Below, one piece after another: positions 6,876 through 14,351 of a DNA stretch of 15,821 bases. This DNA comes from Synergistales bacterium (GTDB lineage: Bacteria > Synergistota > Synergistia > Synergistales > 79-D21): contig JADLKH010000002.1 in assembly GCA_015657435.1 (NCBI GenBank), positions 94,226-110,046 on the forward strand, in the 5' to 3' direction. How positions within the stretch are numbered: position 1 is the first letter of the stretch; each line of letters starts with the position of its first letter. The position numbers and the translations under genes were made by a program. The notes beneath the pieces are model-generated. The model worked only from the letters and a program-made list of their open reading frames with translations, was not told the DNA's origin and did not search any database.

Positions 6876-9337
6876 GCCGGACCCCTTTTCCACGCCGGCT
6901 TCAGCGAACCGCCGGGCCCTTCGATAAAGGGAAGCCATGCAAGGGCTGCAAGGTGCAGGACCGTCCCCGTAACCGAAGGACGGATCGTCACCTTTTCCAA
7001 TACCTCCGTCGCGGGATCGATTTTCCCCCCAAGGGCCGCCGCTTCGGCCTCGAACTCCGACTCCAGTTCCTCAAGTTTCGCCTGGAGGTCTTCCAGCTTT
7101 CGGCCTGCAAGCGCCACATCCTCCTGGGCGCGCAGGGAGCGGCCGACTCCACGTGCTGCCGTTGTCGCCCGACCCAGAGAGGTCAGCTTGACGGCTTTCC
7201 TGCCCATGAAAGCCCCGAGCAGAGTCGCCCCGAAGGAAACCGCCGTTTGCAGCTTCTCCTGTTTCGCCTGCTGCTCCTCCCGCTGCACCGCCAATTCCGC
7301 CCGATCGATCTGTCCCTGCAGCGTCTCCATCTTTTTAGCGTATTTCTCCCGGAGCTTGCCGACCGCCTCATCGCGGACCTCTCTCGCAACCTGCTGAAGC
7401 CGAACCCGGAACTGACCTTCGGATTCCCCCGGCAGGGAAACCATTTTCAAGGACGGGCTCTCAAAAAGCTCGTACCTGCGAGAGCGGACAACCCACTTGA
7501 GCGCCTCGCGACCCAGGCGTGAGATTTCTTTGCCCGAAGTAACGGAAGCCGGAGGTTCCTCGAAACCGGCCGCTTCCCCGCGCGGGTTTTTATCGAGCCC
7601 GGTATGGCCGTCCGGCAAATCGATCCCCTGTTCCCACTCCACCGGAACGGGACCTTCCGCGAAAGGCCACAGGATCGTAAACGGAAGGTTCTCGTCCACC
7701 TTCAGCCGAGTGTTCGCGTAAGCGCCGTTTCCTGAGGCCAGCAGCATAGGTCGGTAGTAGAAAGGCCCCTCGCCCGCTTCCGCTGCAGGCGGGACGAAGA
7801 CCTGCGCCAGGTCCGGTGTGAGAACCGGCGCTTTCGGGTTCTCCGTTCCGATTCCGGCTCCAGCATGAGAGGAACGCGCTTCGGCCGCCTTGGCCGGTGC
7901 AGGGACAGCTTCGGGTGACGCTCCCTTAGGCTGAACCTCGACTGGAGCCTGCAAACTCTTGATCTGTGCCCGGGTCAAAGGGCCGCACAGGTAGCTCATC
8001 GCCCAACGGCTTTCGAAAAGAACGGGCTGTTCGTCATGGACGTTGTGAAGCAGGAAAACCCTGTTCCCAAGGGAAGAAAGCACTCCATCGAGGGTATCCT
8101 TTTCCATTTTGGCTTCGGCCCCCTGCAGAGCCTCCAGAACCCGGGCCTTGTCCCGTTCGGTCTGCAGTCGCCCGACGAACCAGGTCCCGACGTTGGCCAG
8201 CCCCTTATAGTCCAGGTCAACCGGGTTCTGCGTCGCCAGCACCACTCCCAGCCCGTAGGCTCTAGCCTGCTTCAACAGCTTGAGCAAAGGATCTTTCGTC
8301 GGGGGATTCGCCACCGGCGGGAAATACCCCATGATCTCGTCCATGTAGAGAATCGCCCGGAGACTGGTTGTCCCGGGCAAGCCCCGCACCCATCCGAGCA
8401 CGGCGTTCAGCAGGATCGAAACAAAGAACTGTCTTTCCTTCTCTCCCAGATGCGCGATGGAAAAGATCGCCATGCGCGGGCGCCCTTCGGGGGTGTAAAG
8501 CAGCTTTGCCGGGTCGAGGGACTCCCCCTCAAGCCAGAGCGAAAAACCGGGCGAAGCCAGAAGGCTGTTCACCCGCATGGCAAGGCCGAACCGGTCCTTG
8601 GCCGGGAAGAACGACTCAAGGTCCATCACGCCGATCCGCGAGAACGGCGGGGATTGAATGTCCCGGACGAGATTGGACAAGTCCAGGTCCCGTCCATCCC
8701 TCCAGGCGGAAGCAAGAAGAGTGGACAGCAGAATGTGCTCGCGACCCTGGAAAGGATCCGAGTCGATCCCGAGCAGGCCCAAAAGGCTCGTCACCGTCAT
8801 CCCCACGGCATCGTTCAGGGCCTCGGAATCCTCCAGTACCAATTCCCCCGGCACCGACAGTGACTTCAGGATCGAAACCGGACGCCCGGCCGTGCTGCCA
8901 GGGGTGTAAATGGCGAAGTCCACCGAGTTCCTCAGGTTTTGGATCCGTTCGGGCGACTGGCCCCAGGAGTCCAGGCCCTTGCGCCACAGGTCAGCCTGGC
9001 TTTTCGCAAAATCTTCCCGCGAAAGGCCCTTTCTGGCGGCTTCCTCCTCGTTCACCCACGGCAGAAAATCCGAGGGCGACAGTTCCGGGAAAGCCAGCAG
9101 AAGGTTACCCATGTCGCCCTTGGGATCGATGACCAGGGCCGGGATGCCGTCGATGGCGGCCTCTTCCAGCAGATCGATGCAGAGGCCGGTTTTTCCGCTA
9201 CCCGTCATGCCGATACAGACCGCATGTGTGACCAGATCGCGGGAATCGTACAGGCAAAGCGATTCCGTGGTTTTGCGGGTCCCGGCTTCCACAAGCTTTC
9301 CGAGGTAGAAACTTCCCAGCTTTTCGTAGTTTTCCAA
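6872..9337 (-). CDS. HerA/DUF87-like ATP-binding protein with coiled-coil tail
   Basis: From the TTG at 9337 the product is 821 residues. Walker A is GMTGSGKT (43-50), followed by ALVIDPKGDMGNLLL (67-81). Walker B is RAILYMDE (327-334). A HerA/VirB4-type segment GVVLATQNPVDLDYKGLANV follows near 364-383, then GRLQTERDKARV. Residues 470-560 are a Pro/Ala-rich linker. About 640-700 and 745-790 are charged coiled coils with a short Gly/Ala-rich stretch between (FGATLLGAFMG). The C-terminal piece ends HLAALAWLPFIEG. Relatives are HerA-like translocases of DNA or unknown substrates; the role here is not known. TTG is preferred because GGGGGGAG lies five bases upstream and the family begins near YEKLGSFYLGK. 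ATG codons at 9379 and 9412 are alternatives without a good site. It stands alone on its strand. Confidence 0.88.
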   Translation of the reverse strand: MENYEKLGSFYLGKLVEAGTRKTTESLCLYDSRDLVTHAVCIGMTGSGKTGLCIDLLEEAAIDGIPALVIDPKGDMGNLLLAFPELSPSDFLPWVNEEEAARKGLSREDFAKSQADLWRKGLDSWGQSPERIQNLRNSVDFAIYTPGSTAGRPVSILKSLSVPGELVLEDSEALNDAVGMTVTSLLGLLGIDSDPFQGREHILLSTLLASAWRDGRDLDLSNLVRDIQSPPFSRIGVMDLESFFPAKDRFGLAMRVNSLLASPGFSLWLEGESLDPAKLLYTPEGRPRMAIFSIAHLGEKERQFFVSILLNAVLGWVRGLPGTTSLRAILYMDEIMGYFPPVANPPTKDPLLKLLKQARAYGLGVVLATQNPVDLDYKGLANVGTWFVGRLQTERDKARVLEALQGAEAKMEKDTLDGVLSSLGNRVFLLHNVHDEQPVLFESRWAMSYLCGPLTRAQIKSLQAPVEVQPKGASPEAVPAPAKAAEARSSHAGAGIGTENPKAPVLTPDLAQVFVPPAAEAGEGPFYYRPMLLASGNGAYANTRLKVDENLPFTILWPFAEGPVPVEWEQGIDLPDGHTGLDKNPRGEAAGFEEPPASVTSGKEISRLGREALKWVVRSRRYELFESPSLKMVSLPGESEGQFRVRLQQVAREVRDEAVGKLREKYAKKMETLQGQIDRAELAVQREEQQAKQEKLQTAVSFGATLLGAFMGRKAVKLTSLGRATTAARGVGRSLRAQEDVALAGRKLEDLQAKLEELESEFEAEAAALGGKIDPATEVLEKVTIRPSVTGTVLHLAALAWLPFIEGPGGSLKPAWKRGPA

Positions 9338-9416
9338 AGTGTCTCCCCCCATGCATGGAAGTTTTACTCTCTTGTTCATGATCAAAGCATAACACCACAG
9401 AAGGCCTCTCATCCTA

Positions 9417-9444
9417 TTGCTTTACTGACGAGTTGAATTATAAT
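9417..9444 (+). promoter_or_regulatory. Promoter for the small helical protein
   Basis: TTGCTT (9417-9422) and a perfect TATAAT (9439-9444) are 16 bases apart, and transcription would start about 35 bases before ATG 9486. The AT-rich palindromic core (AATTATAATTATA) also offers TATAAT on the other strand, so the same spot may serve the divergent ATPase gene. Confidence 0.65.
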
Positions 9445-9485
9445 TATAGAAGTGATTTCAAATGACTCTTAGGGGGGTGCCGACC

Positions 9486-9650
9486 ATGCCCGAATTCACC
9501 GTGCGGGAAAAGGAAGTCCTCCTGGAATTCCTGGAGGAGGCCGTTGCAAACCTCCGTGCCGAGATCGCGGCCAGCGACAAGGAAGAGTACCGGAACATGC
9601 TGAAGGAAAGGAAGGAAACCCTGAAGGGTGTGCTGGCAAAACTTGGATAA
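9486..9650 (+). CDS. Small helical protein of unknown function, 54 residues
   Basis: No family is recognised. The start is ATG 9486 with AGGGGGG about nine bases upstream; an earlier ATG at 9462 would place that site inside the gene. The sequence (PEFTVREKEVLLEFLEEAVAN, LRAEIAASDKEEYRNMLKER, KETLKGVLAKLG) is almost all charged amphipathic helix, suggesting a two-helix hairpin that could dimerise. It has no signal peptide or membrane segment and is probably cytoplasmic. It has its own promoter, divergent from the ATPase gene, and is 70 bases from the pilin cluster with no clear terminator between. Confidence 0.8.
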   Translation: MPEFTVREKEVLLEFLEEAVANLRAEIAASDKEEYRNMLKERKETLKGVLAKLG

Positions 9651-9659
9651 GGCATGTAA

Positions 9660-9688
9660 TTTTCAGCAACCGGGGATGATGCTAGAAT
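9660..9688 (+). promoter_or_regulatory. Possible promoter of the minor-pilin cluster
   Basis: TTTTCA (9660-9665) and TAGAAT (9683-9688) are 17 bases apart, 30 bases before the first pilin start. Both boxes are moderate matches, and read-through from the small gene is an alternative. Confidence 0.4.
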
Positions 9689-9718
9689 ATTCCCAAGTCA
9701 TTTCAATATAAATTAAGA

Positions 9719-10147
9719 ATGCGAAAGGGACCGGAACAATCGATGAAGAGCTCAATCCTCCTCAACAAACAGCGCTGCCCGGACCGTTGCGGTTTCCACC
9801 AGGGTTTTTCCCTGGTGGAAACTGTCGTTGCGTTTGTCATCCTGGGAATTATCCTGCTTGCCCTGACCCTTGTGCCGATCATGTCGACGCGTTTGATGGG
9901 AGACACCGTGGAGCGGGAAAAGGCAGTCCTCCTCGCCGTCAGCAAGCTGGACGAGATTTCGGCAAATTTCTCGGGAATTCCGGTAGGGGGAATTTCCTCC
10001 GATCTGACACATACCCCCTACGTGATTTCGTGGACCTCAAGCGCTGATACCTCGGATTCCAAATTTGTAACACTCACGGTAACCTGGCCGGGAGTGATGA
10101 AGCAACAGACTCTCGAATTCAAACGCCAAGTCACCGACGTAGACTGA
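9719..10147 (+). CDS. PilV-like type IV minor prepilin
   Basis: The 142-residue protein carries a class-III signal: a 29-residue basic leader with three Cys/His-rich residues, then G|FSLVETVVAFVILGIILLAL, with cleavage by prepilin peptidase after Gly29 and Glu at mature position 5. The hydrophobic helix is followed by a small C-terminal domain (ISWTSSADTSDSKFVTLTVTWPG). Position and size match PilV/GspI-type minor pilins, which prime pilus assembly with PilW, PilX and PilY1. The start is uncertain: ATG 9719 has no clear ribosome binding site, and ATG 9743 would shorten the leader by eight residues. The cleavage-site codons sit inside a perfect hairpin (see 9792-9822). Confidence 0.85.
   Translation: MRKGPEQSMKSSILLNKQRCPDRCGFHQGFSLVETVVAFVILGIILLALTLVPIMSTRLMGDTVEREKAVLLAVSKLDEISANFSGIPVGGISSDLTHTPYVISWTSSADTSDSKFVTLTVTWPGVMKQQTLEFKRQVTDVD
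9792..9822 (+). repeat. Perfect hairpin over the prepilin cleavage site
   Basis: A 13-base arm GTTTCCACCAGGG (9792-9804) and its exact complement (9810-9822) flank a T5 loop, inside the PilV-like gene. It covers the codons for FHQGFSLVE, including the Gly-Phe cut site. It may be a coding coincidence or an RNA structure affecting translation. Confidence 0.7.
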
Positions 10148-10178
10148 AAAGAGAGAATGACTAGGGGGCTTTGGCTTA

Positions 10179-11042
10179 ATGGCGAGTGGGAAAGGCAGTA
10201 GAAAGAGCGGTTTCACCTTAACCGAAATCCTGATTTCGATGATCATCCTCGGCTTGATTATGGGAGCCGTACTTGGCTTGTTTTTTGCGATCGTGATGCA
10301 CTTTGAACAATCCAACGACATTACCACTGCACAACAAAGAGGCGAAATGGTCCTGACGGCATTGGGCCCGAAGATCCTGGCTGCTGGAGTGGGCATGCCG
10401 GCAACGGCATCGTTTGACCAGTTTTCAACCCTTTCGTCACCTTCAAGCTGGGATTCCGCGGTGATGGTGAGCGGTGACACGGAATTAACGGTTATCTATG
10501 CCGTACCCGCGGAAGCGGTCGTTTCAGGGGAAACTTCACTGACCAGCAGCGATGTCTCGATCTCTCTAACCGGAACGATGCCGATCGCTGCTGAATTGAA
10601 AAAACAGCCTGCCGTTGCGGCCGGGTGGGTAGTCTTTCCCGCGACAGGCGTCGCGTTGATGGTCAACGACGACACTCCTCAGGTGAGTCCTCTTGTTCTA
10701 ACCCCACAGGGGACGGGGATCGTTTACGATCATGACCGCCTTCACTTGGTAAGAGCGGCTCGCTGTTCGGTCGATGGAGCAAATTGGTTCGTCATGACCG
10801 ATCTCAAACCCGAAGTCACTAGACATGTGGTCGAAGGGATAGCGGATATCCGATTCGACAAGTCCACGGACGGCAAATCCCTGACGATCTGGGTTCTGGC
10901 GCGAGGAAGCACTCGGCACGACAACGAAATAACCGGAAGCACGCTTCCCGATTGGCCGGACGAATTCGAACCCATTGGACCAGAAAATCGTCATTACCGT
11001 CTCAAGGTCGTCCAGAGAACATGGGGGTTGAGAAACCGATGA
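10179..11042 (+). CDS. PilW-like type IV minor prepilin
   Basis: The 287-residue protein has a short basic leader (MASGKGSRKSG) cut before FTLTEILISMIILGLIMGAVLGLFF, with Glu at mature position 5, then an N-terminal helix (FEQSNDITTAQQRGEMVLTALG) and a large variable domain. The length and order match PilW. The C-terminal part has VEGIADIRFDKSTDGKSLTIWVLARG, the strand pattern common near the end of PilW/GspJ proteins. AGGGGGCT lies nine bases before ATG 10179. The gap to the PilV-like gene is 31 bases, and the stop overlaps the next start as ATGA, so translation is probably coupled. It belongs to the tip/priming complex at the inner membrane and pilus tip. Confidence 0.87.
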   Translation: MASGKGSRKSGFTLTEILISMIILGLIMGAVLGLFFAIVMHFEQSNDITTAQQRGEMVLTALGPKILAAGVGMPATASFDQFSTLSSPSSWDSAVMVSGDTELTVIYAVPAEAVVSGETSLTSSDVSISLTGTMPIAAELKKQPAVAAGWVVFPATGVALMVNDDTPQVSPLVLTPQGTGIVYDHDRLHLVRAARCSVDGANWFVMTDLKPEVTRHVVEGIADIRFDKSTDGKSLTIWVLARGSTRHDNEITGSTLPDWPDEFEPIGPENRHYRLKVVQRTWGLRNR

Positions 11043-11677
11043 CAGACCTTGGACCGAAACTTGCGCCAACCGTGAAAAGACGTCGAGGGATGGCCTTGCC
11101 TCTGGTCATTCTTCTCGTCATCGTCGGTTTCGTGTTCGTCGGTGTGGGAGCCTACGTCGTCCGAAACCTCTTCTGGAGTTCACAGGGGGTCGTGATCGAA
11201 TCCAAACTCTACAACGCAGCCCAGAGCGGGATTGAGTGGGGAATGGGCCAGATTTGGAAAAACAAGGACAATATTGAGGCAGACTTGATTACGATCCCCT
11301 CTGGGCATGACGTTACTTTTCTACAGGTCCGACAGGATAACACCGCAGAGGGATTCGGAGAAGACATGTACCTTGCCCTTGACGATTTGCCGGAAACAGA
11401 AAGCGGCATAACCCTCACGGTTAGATTGCTTGACTGCAACTACAGCCTCGCACCAGGCGTTACGGTGTCCGACCTGCCTCCACGTGTCCTGGCTGGAACC
11501 GGAAGCGGCGGTACAGGGACGCCTACCATTCCGCCGGGGACATCGGTCATTATTGATCCAAGCCACTTCCTGCCGTTGGGTGGAGGAGTCACGAGTCATA
11601 GCTTCGTGATCAGGAGTCGGGCCACAGGCTTTGGGAGAAGCACCGAATTGGAATCCATGGTGGTGGTGGAAAAATGA
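11039..11677 (+). CDS. PilX-like type IV minor prepilin
   Basis: The 212-residue protein starts at ATG 11039, overlapping the previous stop. A basic leader (KRRRG) precedes MALPLVILLVIVGFVFVGVGAYVV, then NAAQSGIEWGMGQIWKNK, the helix seen in PilX proteins (the AxxGxE/W pattern). It lacks Glu at mature position 5, as in the GspK/PilX branch where this residue is often absent. The middle has a Gly/Thr-rich stretch (GTGSGGTGTPTIPPG) and the end is FVIRSRATGFGRSTELESMVVVEK, the usual PilX/PilX-like final strand. An in-frame ATG at 10952 lies inside the PilW-like gene and is rejected. The TGA overlaps the ATG of the PilY1-like gene. Confidence 0.85.
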   Translation: MTDLGPKLAPTVKRRRGMALPLVILLVIVGFVFVGVGAYVVRNLFWSSQGVVIESKLYNAAQSGIEWGMGQIWKNKDNIEADLITIPSGHDVTFLQVRQDNTAEGFGEDMYLALDDLPETESGITLTVRLLDCNYSLAPGVTVSDLPPRVLAGTGSGGTGTPTIPPGTSVIIDPSHFLPLGGGVTSHSFVIRSRATGFGRSTELESMVVVEK

Positions 11678-13989
11678 AAAAGAGACTCGTGTTAATTGCG
11701 GTTTTCACAGTTTCCCTGCTTTTAATCTTGCCTTTCGGCCTCATCCGGGCGGAAAGGAGCGTTTCCGCAGCAACTTCCATAAACGTCAGTACGGATGTTT
11801 GGCCGACTTGGCCCAATCCGAACGGACGGATCAACGGGATGGAGGTTTGGGAGCCCGCGACCTTCCTGAGCATTGGCCGCGACGTCATTTCCTGGGTCTA
11901 TTTCGGAACACGCCCTTCAGATGACGGGTTTGTCTCTGCAGACGTCTATTATTTGGTAAAAAAATCGGCCACAGATGGCTCCATCCACACTTTTGAGCCT
12001 GACATAGCGGCGACAGATGCGCTGTTCATCGTCCCGGGCGCCTCGGCCATCCAATCGCCTACAAACAGTGAAATCCTAACCGGGCTCCGGGGATCATCGG
12101 GAGCCCCGGCAGCTGTGTTCCCGGAATATAGGGACATTTGGCTGAGCAACAACGCGGTGGGCTATCCCAACGAACATTTCCGAGACAACCAAGCTTGGCT
12201 GGACCTTGATGACTGGAGGAACTTCCTCCGAGGAACCTACTCCGCGTCCTTCAAGTACGCAGACACCGGGCATGCTCCTCCGCAGATCGTCTGGGATGTG
12301 GACCCCTGGCTGGAAGCCTTCCTGGTAAACCAGTACACACCCCCTTCCGCCTGGGTTGACCGTGTTGTCGGAATCGTCTCGACAAACCAGGGGACCTTGC
12401 AGGGGTTCGAAATTTACCCGGAAGAAACTGCACCACGCGCCGAAAGGAAATGGGTCACGGTCCCAAACCCTGTCTTCCGGCAATCGATTTTCCATTCCCT
12501 GCGGAAGATGTATGCCGGAGTCTTCAAACGCTTGACCCTTATGGATGGCCCCTTCACGGTCAGGGACGTCGAGATCGATGGAACTTGGAAGCGAATCCTG
12601 GTCGGCACAACAGGCCTGGGGACTCCGCAATCCGTTAAACCGCAAGACGCATGGGACACCCTTGCCCAGGCACCCGGCCTTATCCCCCAACCGATGCCAA
12701 CGATGGAGGAAAGCGGCAGGGGCCGGATCTTCGGTGTCTACGCTTATGACATCACTCAGCTAGCCACCACTCCATATGCATCCACTTTAAAACCGAGCTG
12801 GTCGACAACGAAGGTCAATTTCACACACTCCGGGCGAAACTTCAGCGGCTTTTACCCTGTGAACAGTTCGAACACGACGGACTCCTACAATGGCTACTCG
12901 GATATCAAATTTTCAGTCAGCAAACCGCTTATCGGCTACACGGCCGCAAGCAGCGCAAGGACTTGGCATACCATCTTGCTGGGCGTAGATGCCAACAACC
13001 TCTACCGATGGATAGATGCGAATCCAAAGGATGGGAAAAACCTTCAAAATGCTCTGGGCGCAGGGGTATTTACGAGACCGGTAAAGCTTGACGATAACAA
13101 CAAAATAATCGTCGCTTCTCAAGATGAAATGCTGACAGCTATTTCGGACAACGGAACCATTCTTTCTGCTGAGCAGGTCGAAACCTTGTACCCAAGCCGG
13201 ATTTTGGCGGCGTTTCCGCCACCCGACTATCCTCTTCAGAAACCCTTGCTTAGCTCGATTTACGTTTATCTTTCCAACGGCTCTCTCTACCGCTGGAATT
13301 TGAACGATGGGGAAGCCCCCAAATGGATTGCTACCTTTCAAAATAAAAAAGGGTTGCCGCTAGCCCCTTTGACTGACTTCGACATCTCCTACCTGAATGG
13401 CAAAACCTACCTCGCGGCTACGGTTGCCTTCACCTACAACGGAGCTTCGGCTCACCAGACTTCTGGTTTGATGAGCGTTGATCTTACTGCCGTGGAAAGC
13501 ATGGATGTAACGGATCGGGTTTTCCAGAGGGACCCTGTCGCCGGACAGGAGGGGGATATCGTTAGCTCGCCTAAAAACGACCCCATCATGCTCGTTCAAC
13601 TTCAAGGAGCGAAGGGAGCCTATACCACTGGAACCAAGGAGGTTATGGCATCACCGGTTTTCATCAAGGAAAAGCTTTACCTCGCTTATTACGAATTGAC
13701 CACAAGCAAAAAAATCAATCTATCGCGACTCTATGTCATCCCCTTTGCTTCCATGATCGGGAGCGGAAATATTCAAAAACTTACGGATATCCCGGGTGCT
13801 TTGTACGAATTGGAAGAACAAAGAGTCGTTAACATGTTCGTCGATTCCAAGGGAAACCTGGTCTTGATTGGTGAAGAGGGGGAAACCCTGCTCTCGCTCC
13901 CGACCGGCCTGGAATACGCTGGCGTCGGATCGGGTTCGGCAGCAAGCACTTTCAACAAGATGAGCGTCGTTTACTGGAAGAAGTTGTAA
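11674..13989 (+). CDS. PilY1-like pilus tip/assembly protein
   Basis: The 771-residue secreted protein has a signal peptide (MKKRLVLIAVFTVSLLLILPFG, cleavage near residue 33). Parts match the PilY1 C-terminal beta-propeller: RVVGIVSTNQGTLQGFEIYP near 227, then IFHSLRKMYAGVFKRLTLMDG (the PilY1 YFVDG region), TVRDVEIDGTWKRILVGTTGLG near 300 and GRIFGVYAYDIT near 350. Further blade-like repeats follow (TILLGVDANNLYRW, SSIYVYLSNGSLYRWNL). PilY1 normally has an N-terminal VWA domain and is over 1,000 residues; I see no MIDAS motif (DxSxS) here, and the canonical Ca-binding loop is not evident. It follows the PilX-like gene with an ATGA overlap. Probable role: pilus tip adhesin or assembly factor. 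Family assignment is good, detailed function uncertain. Confidence 0.8.
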   Translation: MKKRLVLIAVFTVSLLLILPFGLIRAERSVSAATSINVSTDVWPTWPNPNGRINGMEVWEPATFLSIGRDVISWVYFGTRPSDDGFVSADVYYLVKKSATDGSIHTFEPDIAATDALFIVPGASAIQSPTNSEILTGLRGSSGAPAAVFPEYRDIWLSNNAVGYPNEHFRDNQAWLDLDDWRNFLRGTYSASFKYADTGHAPPQIVWDVDPWLEAFLVNQYTPPSAWVDRVVGIVSTNQGTLQGFEIYPEETAPRAERKWVTVPNPVFRQSIFHSLRKMYAGVFKRLTLMDGPFTVRDVEIDGTWKRILVGTTGLGTPQSVKPQDAWDTLAQAPGLIPQPMPTMEESGRGRIFGVYAYDITQLATTPYASTLKPSWSTTKVNFTHSGRNFSGFYPVNSSNTTDSYNGYSDIKFSVSKPLIGYTAASSARTWHTILLGVDANNLYRWIDANPKDGKNLQNALGAGVFTRPVKLDDNNKIIVASQDEMLTAISDNGTILSAEQVETLYPSRILAAFPPPDYPLQKPLLSSIYVYLSNGSLYRWNLNDGEAPKWIATFQNKKGLPLAPLTDFDISYLNGKTYLAATVAFTYNGASAHQTSGLMSVDLTAVESMDVTDRVFQRDPVAGQEGDIVSSPKNDPIMLVQLQGAKGAYTTGTKEVMASPVFIKEKLYLAYYELTTSKKINLSRLYVIPFASMIGSGNIQKLTDIPGALYELEEQRVVNMFVDSKGNLVLIGEEGETLLSLPTGLEYAGVGSGSAASTFNKMSVVYWKKL

Positions 13990-13990
13990 C

Positions 13991-14048
13991 GCCAAGGGGG
14001 AAAAAAGAGGAGGGGGCCATGGCCCCCTCCTCTTTTTTCCCCCTTGGC
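13991..14048. terminator. Perfect 58-bp palindromic bidirectional terminator
   Basis: Two exact 29-base arms meet with no spacer (centre 14019/14020). Each arm holds GCCAAGGGGG, six A, GAGGAGGGGGCC or its complement, so each transcript has a long stem with an internal U6. It begins two bases after the PilY1-like stop and its last base is shared with the stop codon of the convergent dodecin gene. Confidence 0.9.
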
Positions 14049-14263
14049 TAGGATTCCGTATGGTACTTGAACGACAGGCTGATCTTGGTTCTGAAGAGGA
14101 GGGGCTTTCCCTCCTCGATGACCATGTCCTGCTTCACCACTTCCGCGATACGGAGGTCCTTCAGGCTCTTCGAGGCCGTATTGACGGCGTTCTTTGCCGC
14201 ATCCTCCCAGGAATCGGGACTCGTCCCCACCAGTTCGATGATCTTGTAGACGCTGTTCGGCAT
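14048..14263 (-). CDS. Dodecin, flavin-binding storage protein
   Basis: The 71-residue product is a clear dodecin: VYKIIELVGTSPDSWEDAAKNAVNTASKSLKDLRIAEVVKQDMVIEEGKPLLFRTKISLSFKY. The conserved Trp (residue 17 or so, in SPDSW) stacks on flavin, and the final strand matches the family. Dodecins form hollow 12-mers that bind and buffer flavins, some also CoA. ATG 14263 is favoured because AGGGGG lies seven bases upstream; ATG at 14269 is only two bases from that site. It is monocistronic with its own promoter. Confidence 0.93.
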   Translation of the reverse strand: MPNSVYKIIELVGTSPDSWEDAAKNAVNTASKSLKDLRIAEVVKQDMVIEEGKPLLFRTKISLSFKYHTES

Positions 14264-14322
14264 CGCCATTCCCCCTCTTTCGCTCGACTTGGGCAATCGC
14301 CGCTGCGCACTGCCTTGATACC

Positions 14323-14351
14323 ATTATAAATCATTATCCCATCATTTCGAA
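14323..14351 (-). promoter_or_regulatory. Promoter of the dodecin gene
   Basis: On the minus strand TATAAT (14323-14328) lies 17 bases downstream of TTCGAA (14346-14351), giving a start near 14316 and a leader of about 50 bases. The -35 box overlaps the end of the EamA gene. Confidence 0.5.

Noticed and set aside
10952..11038. Earlier ATG for the PilX-like prepilin
   Set aside because: It would overlap the PilW-like gene by about 90 bases and lengthen the leader; the ATGA junction at 11039 is the normal arrangement.
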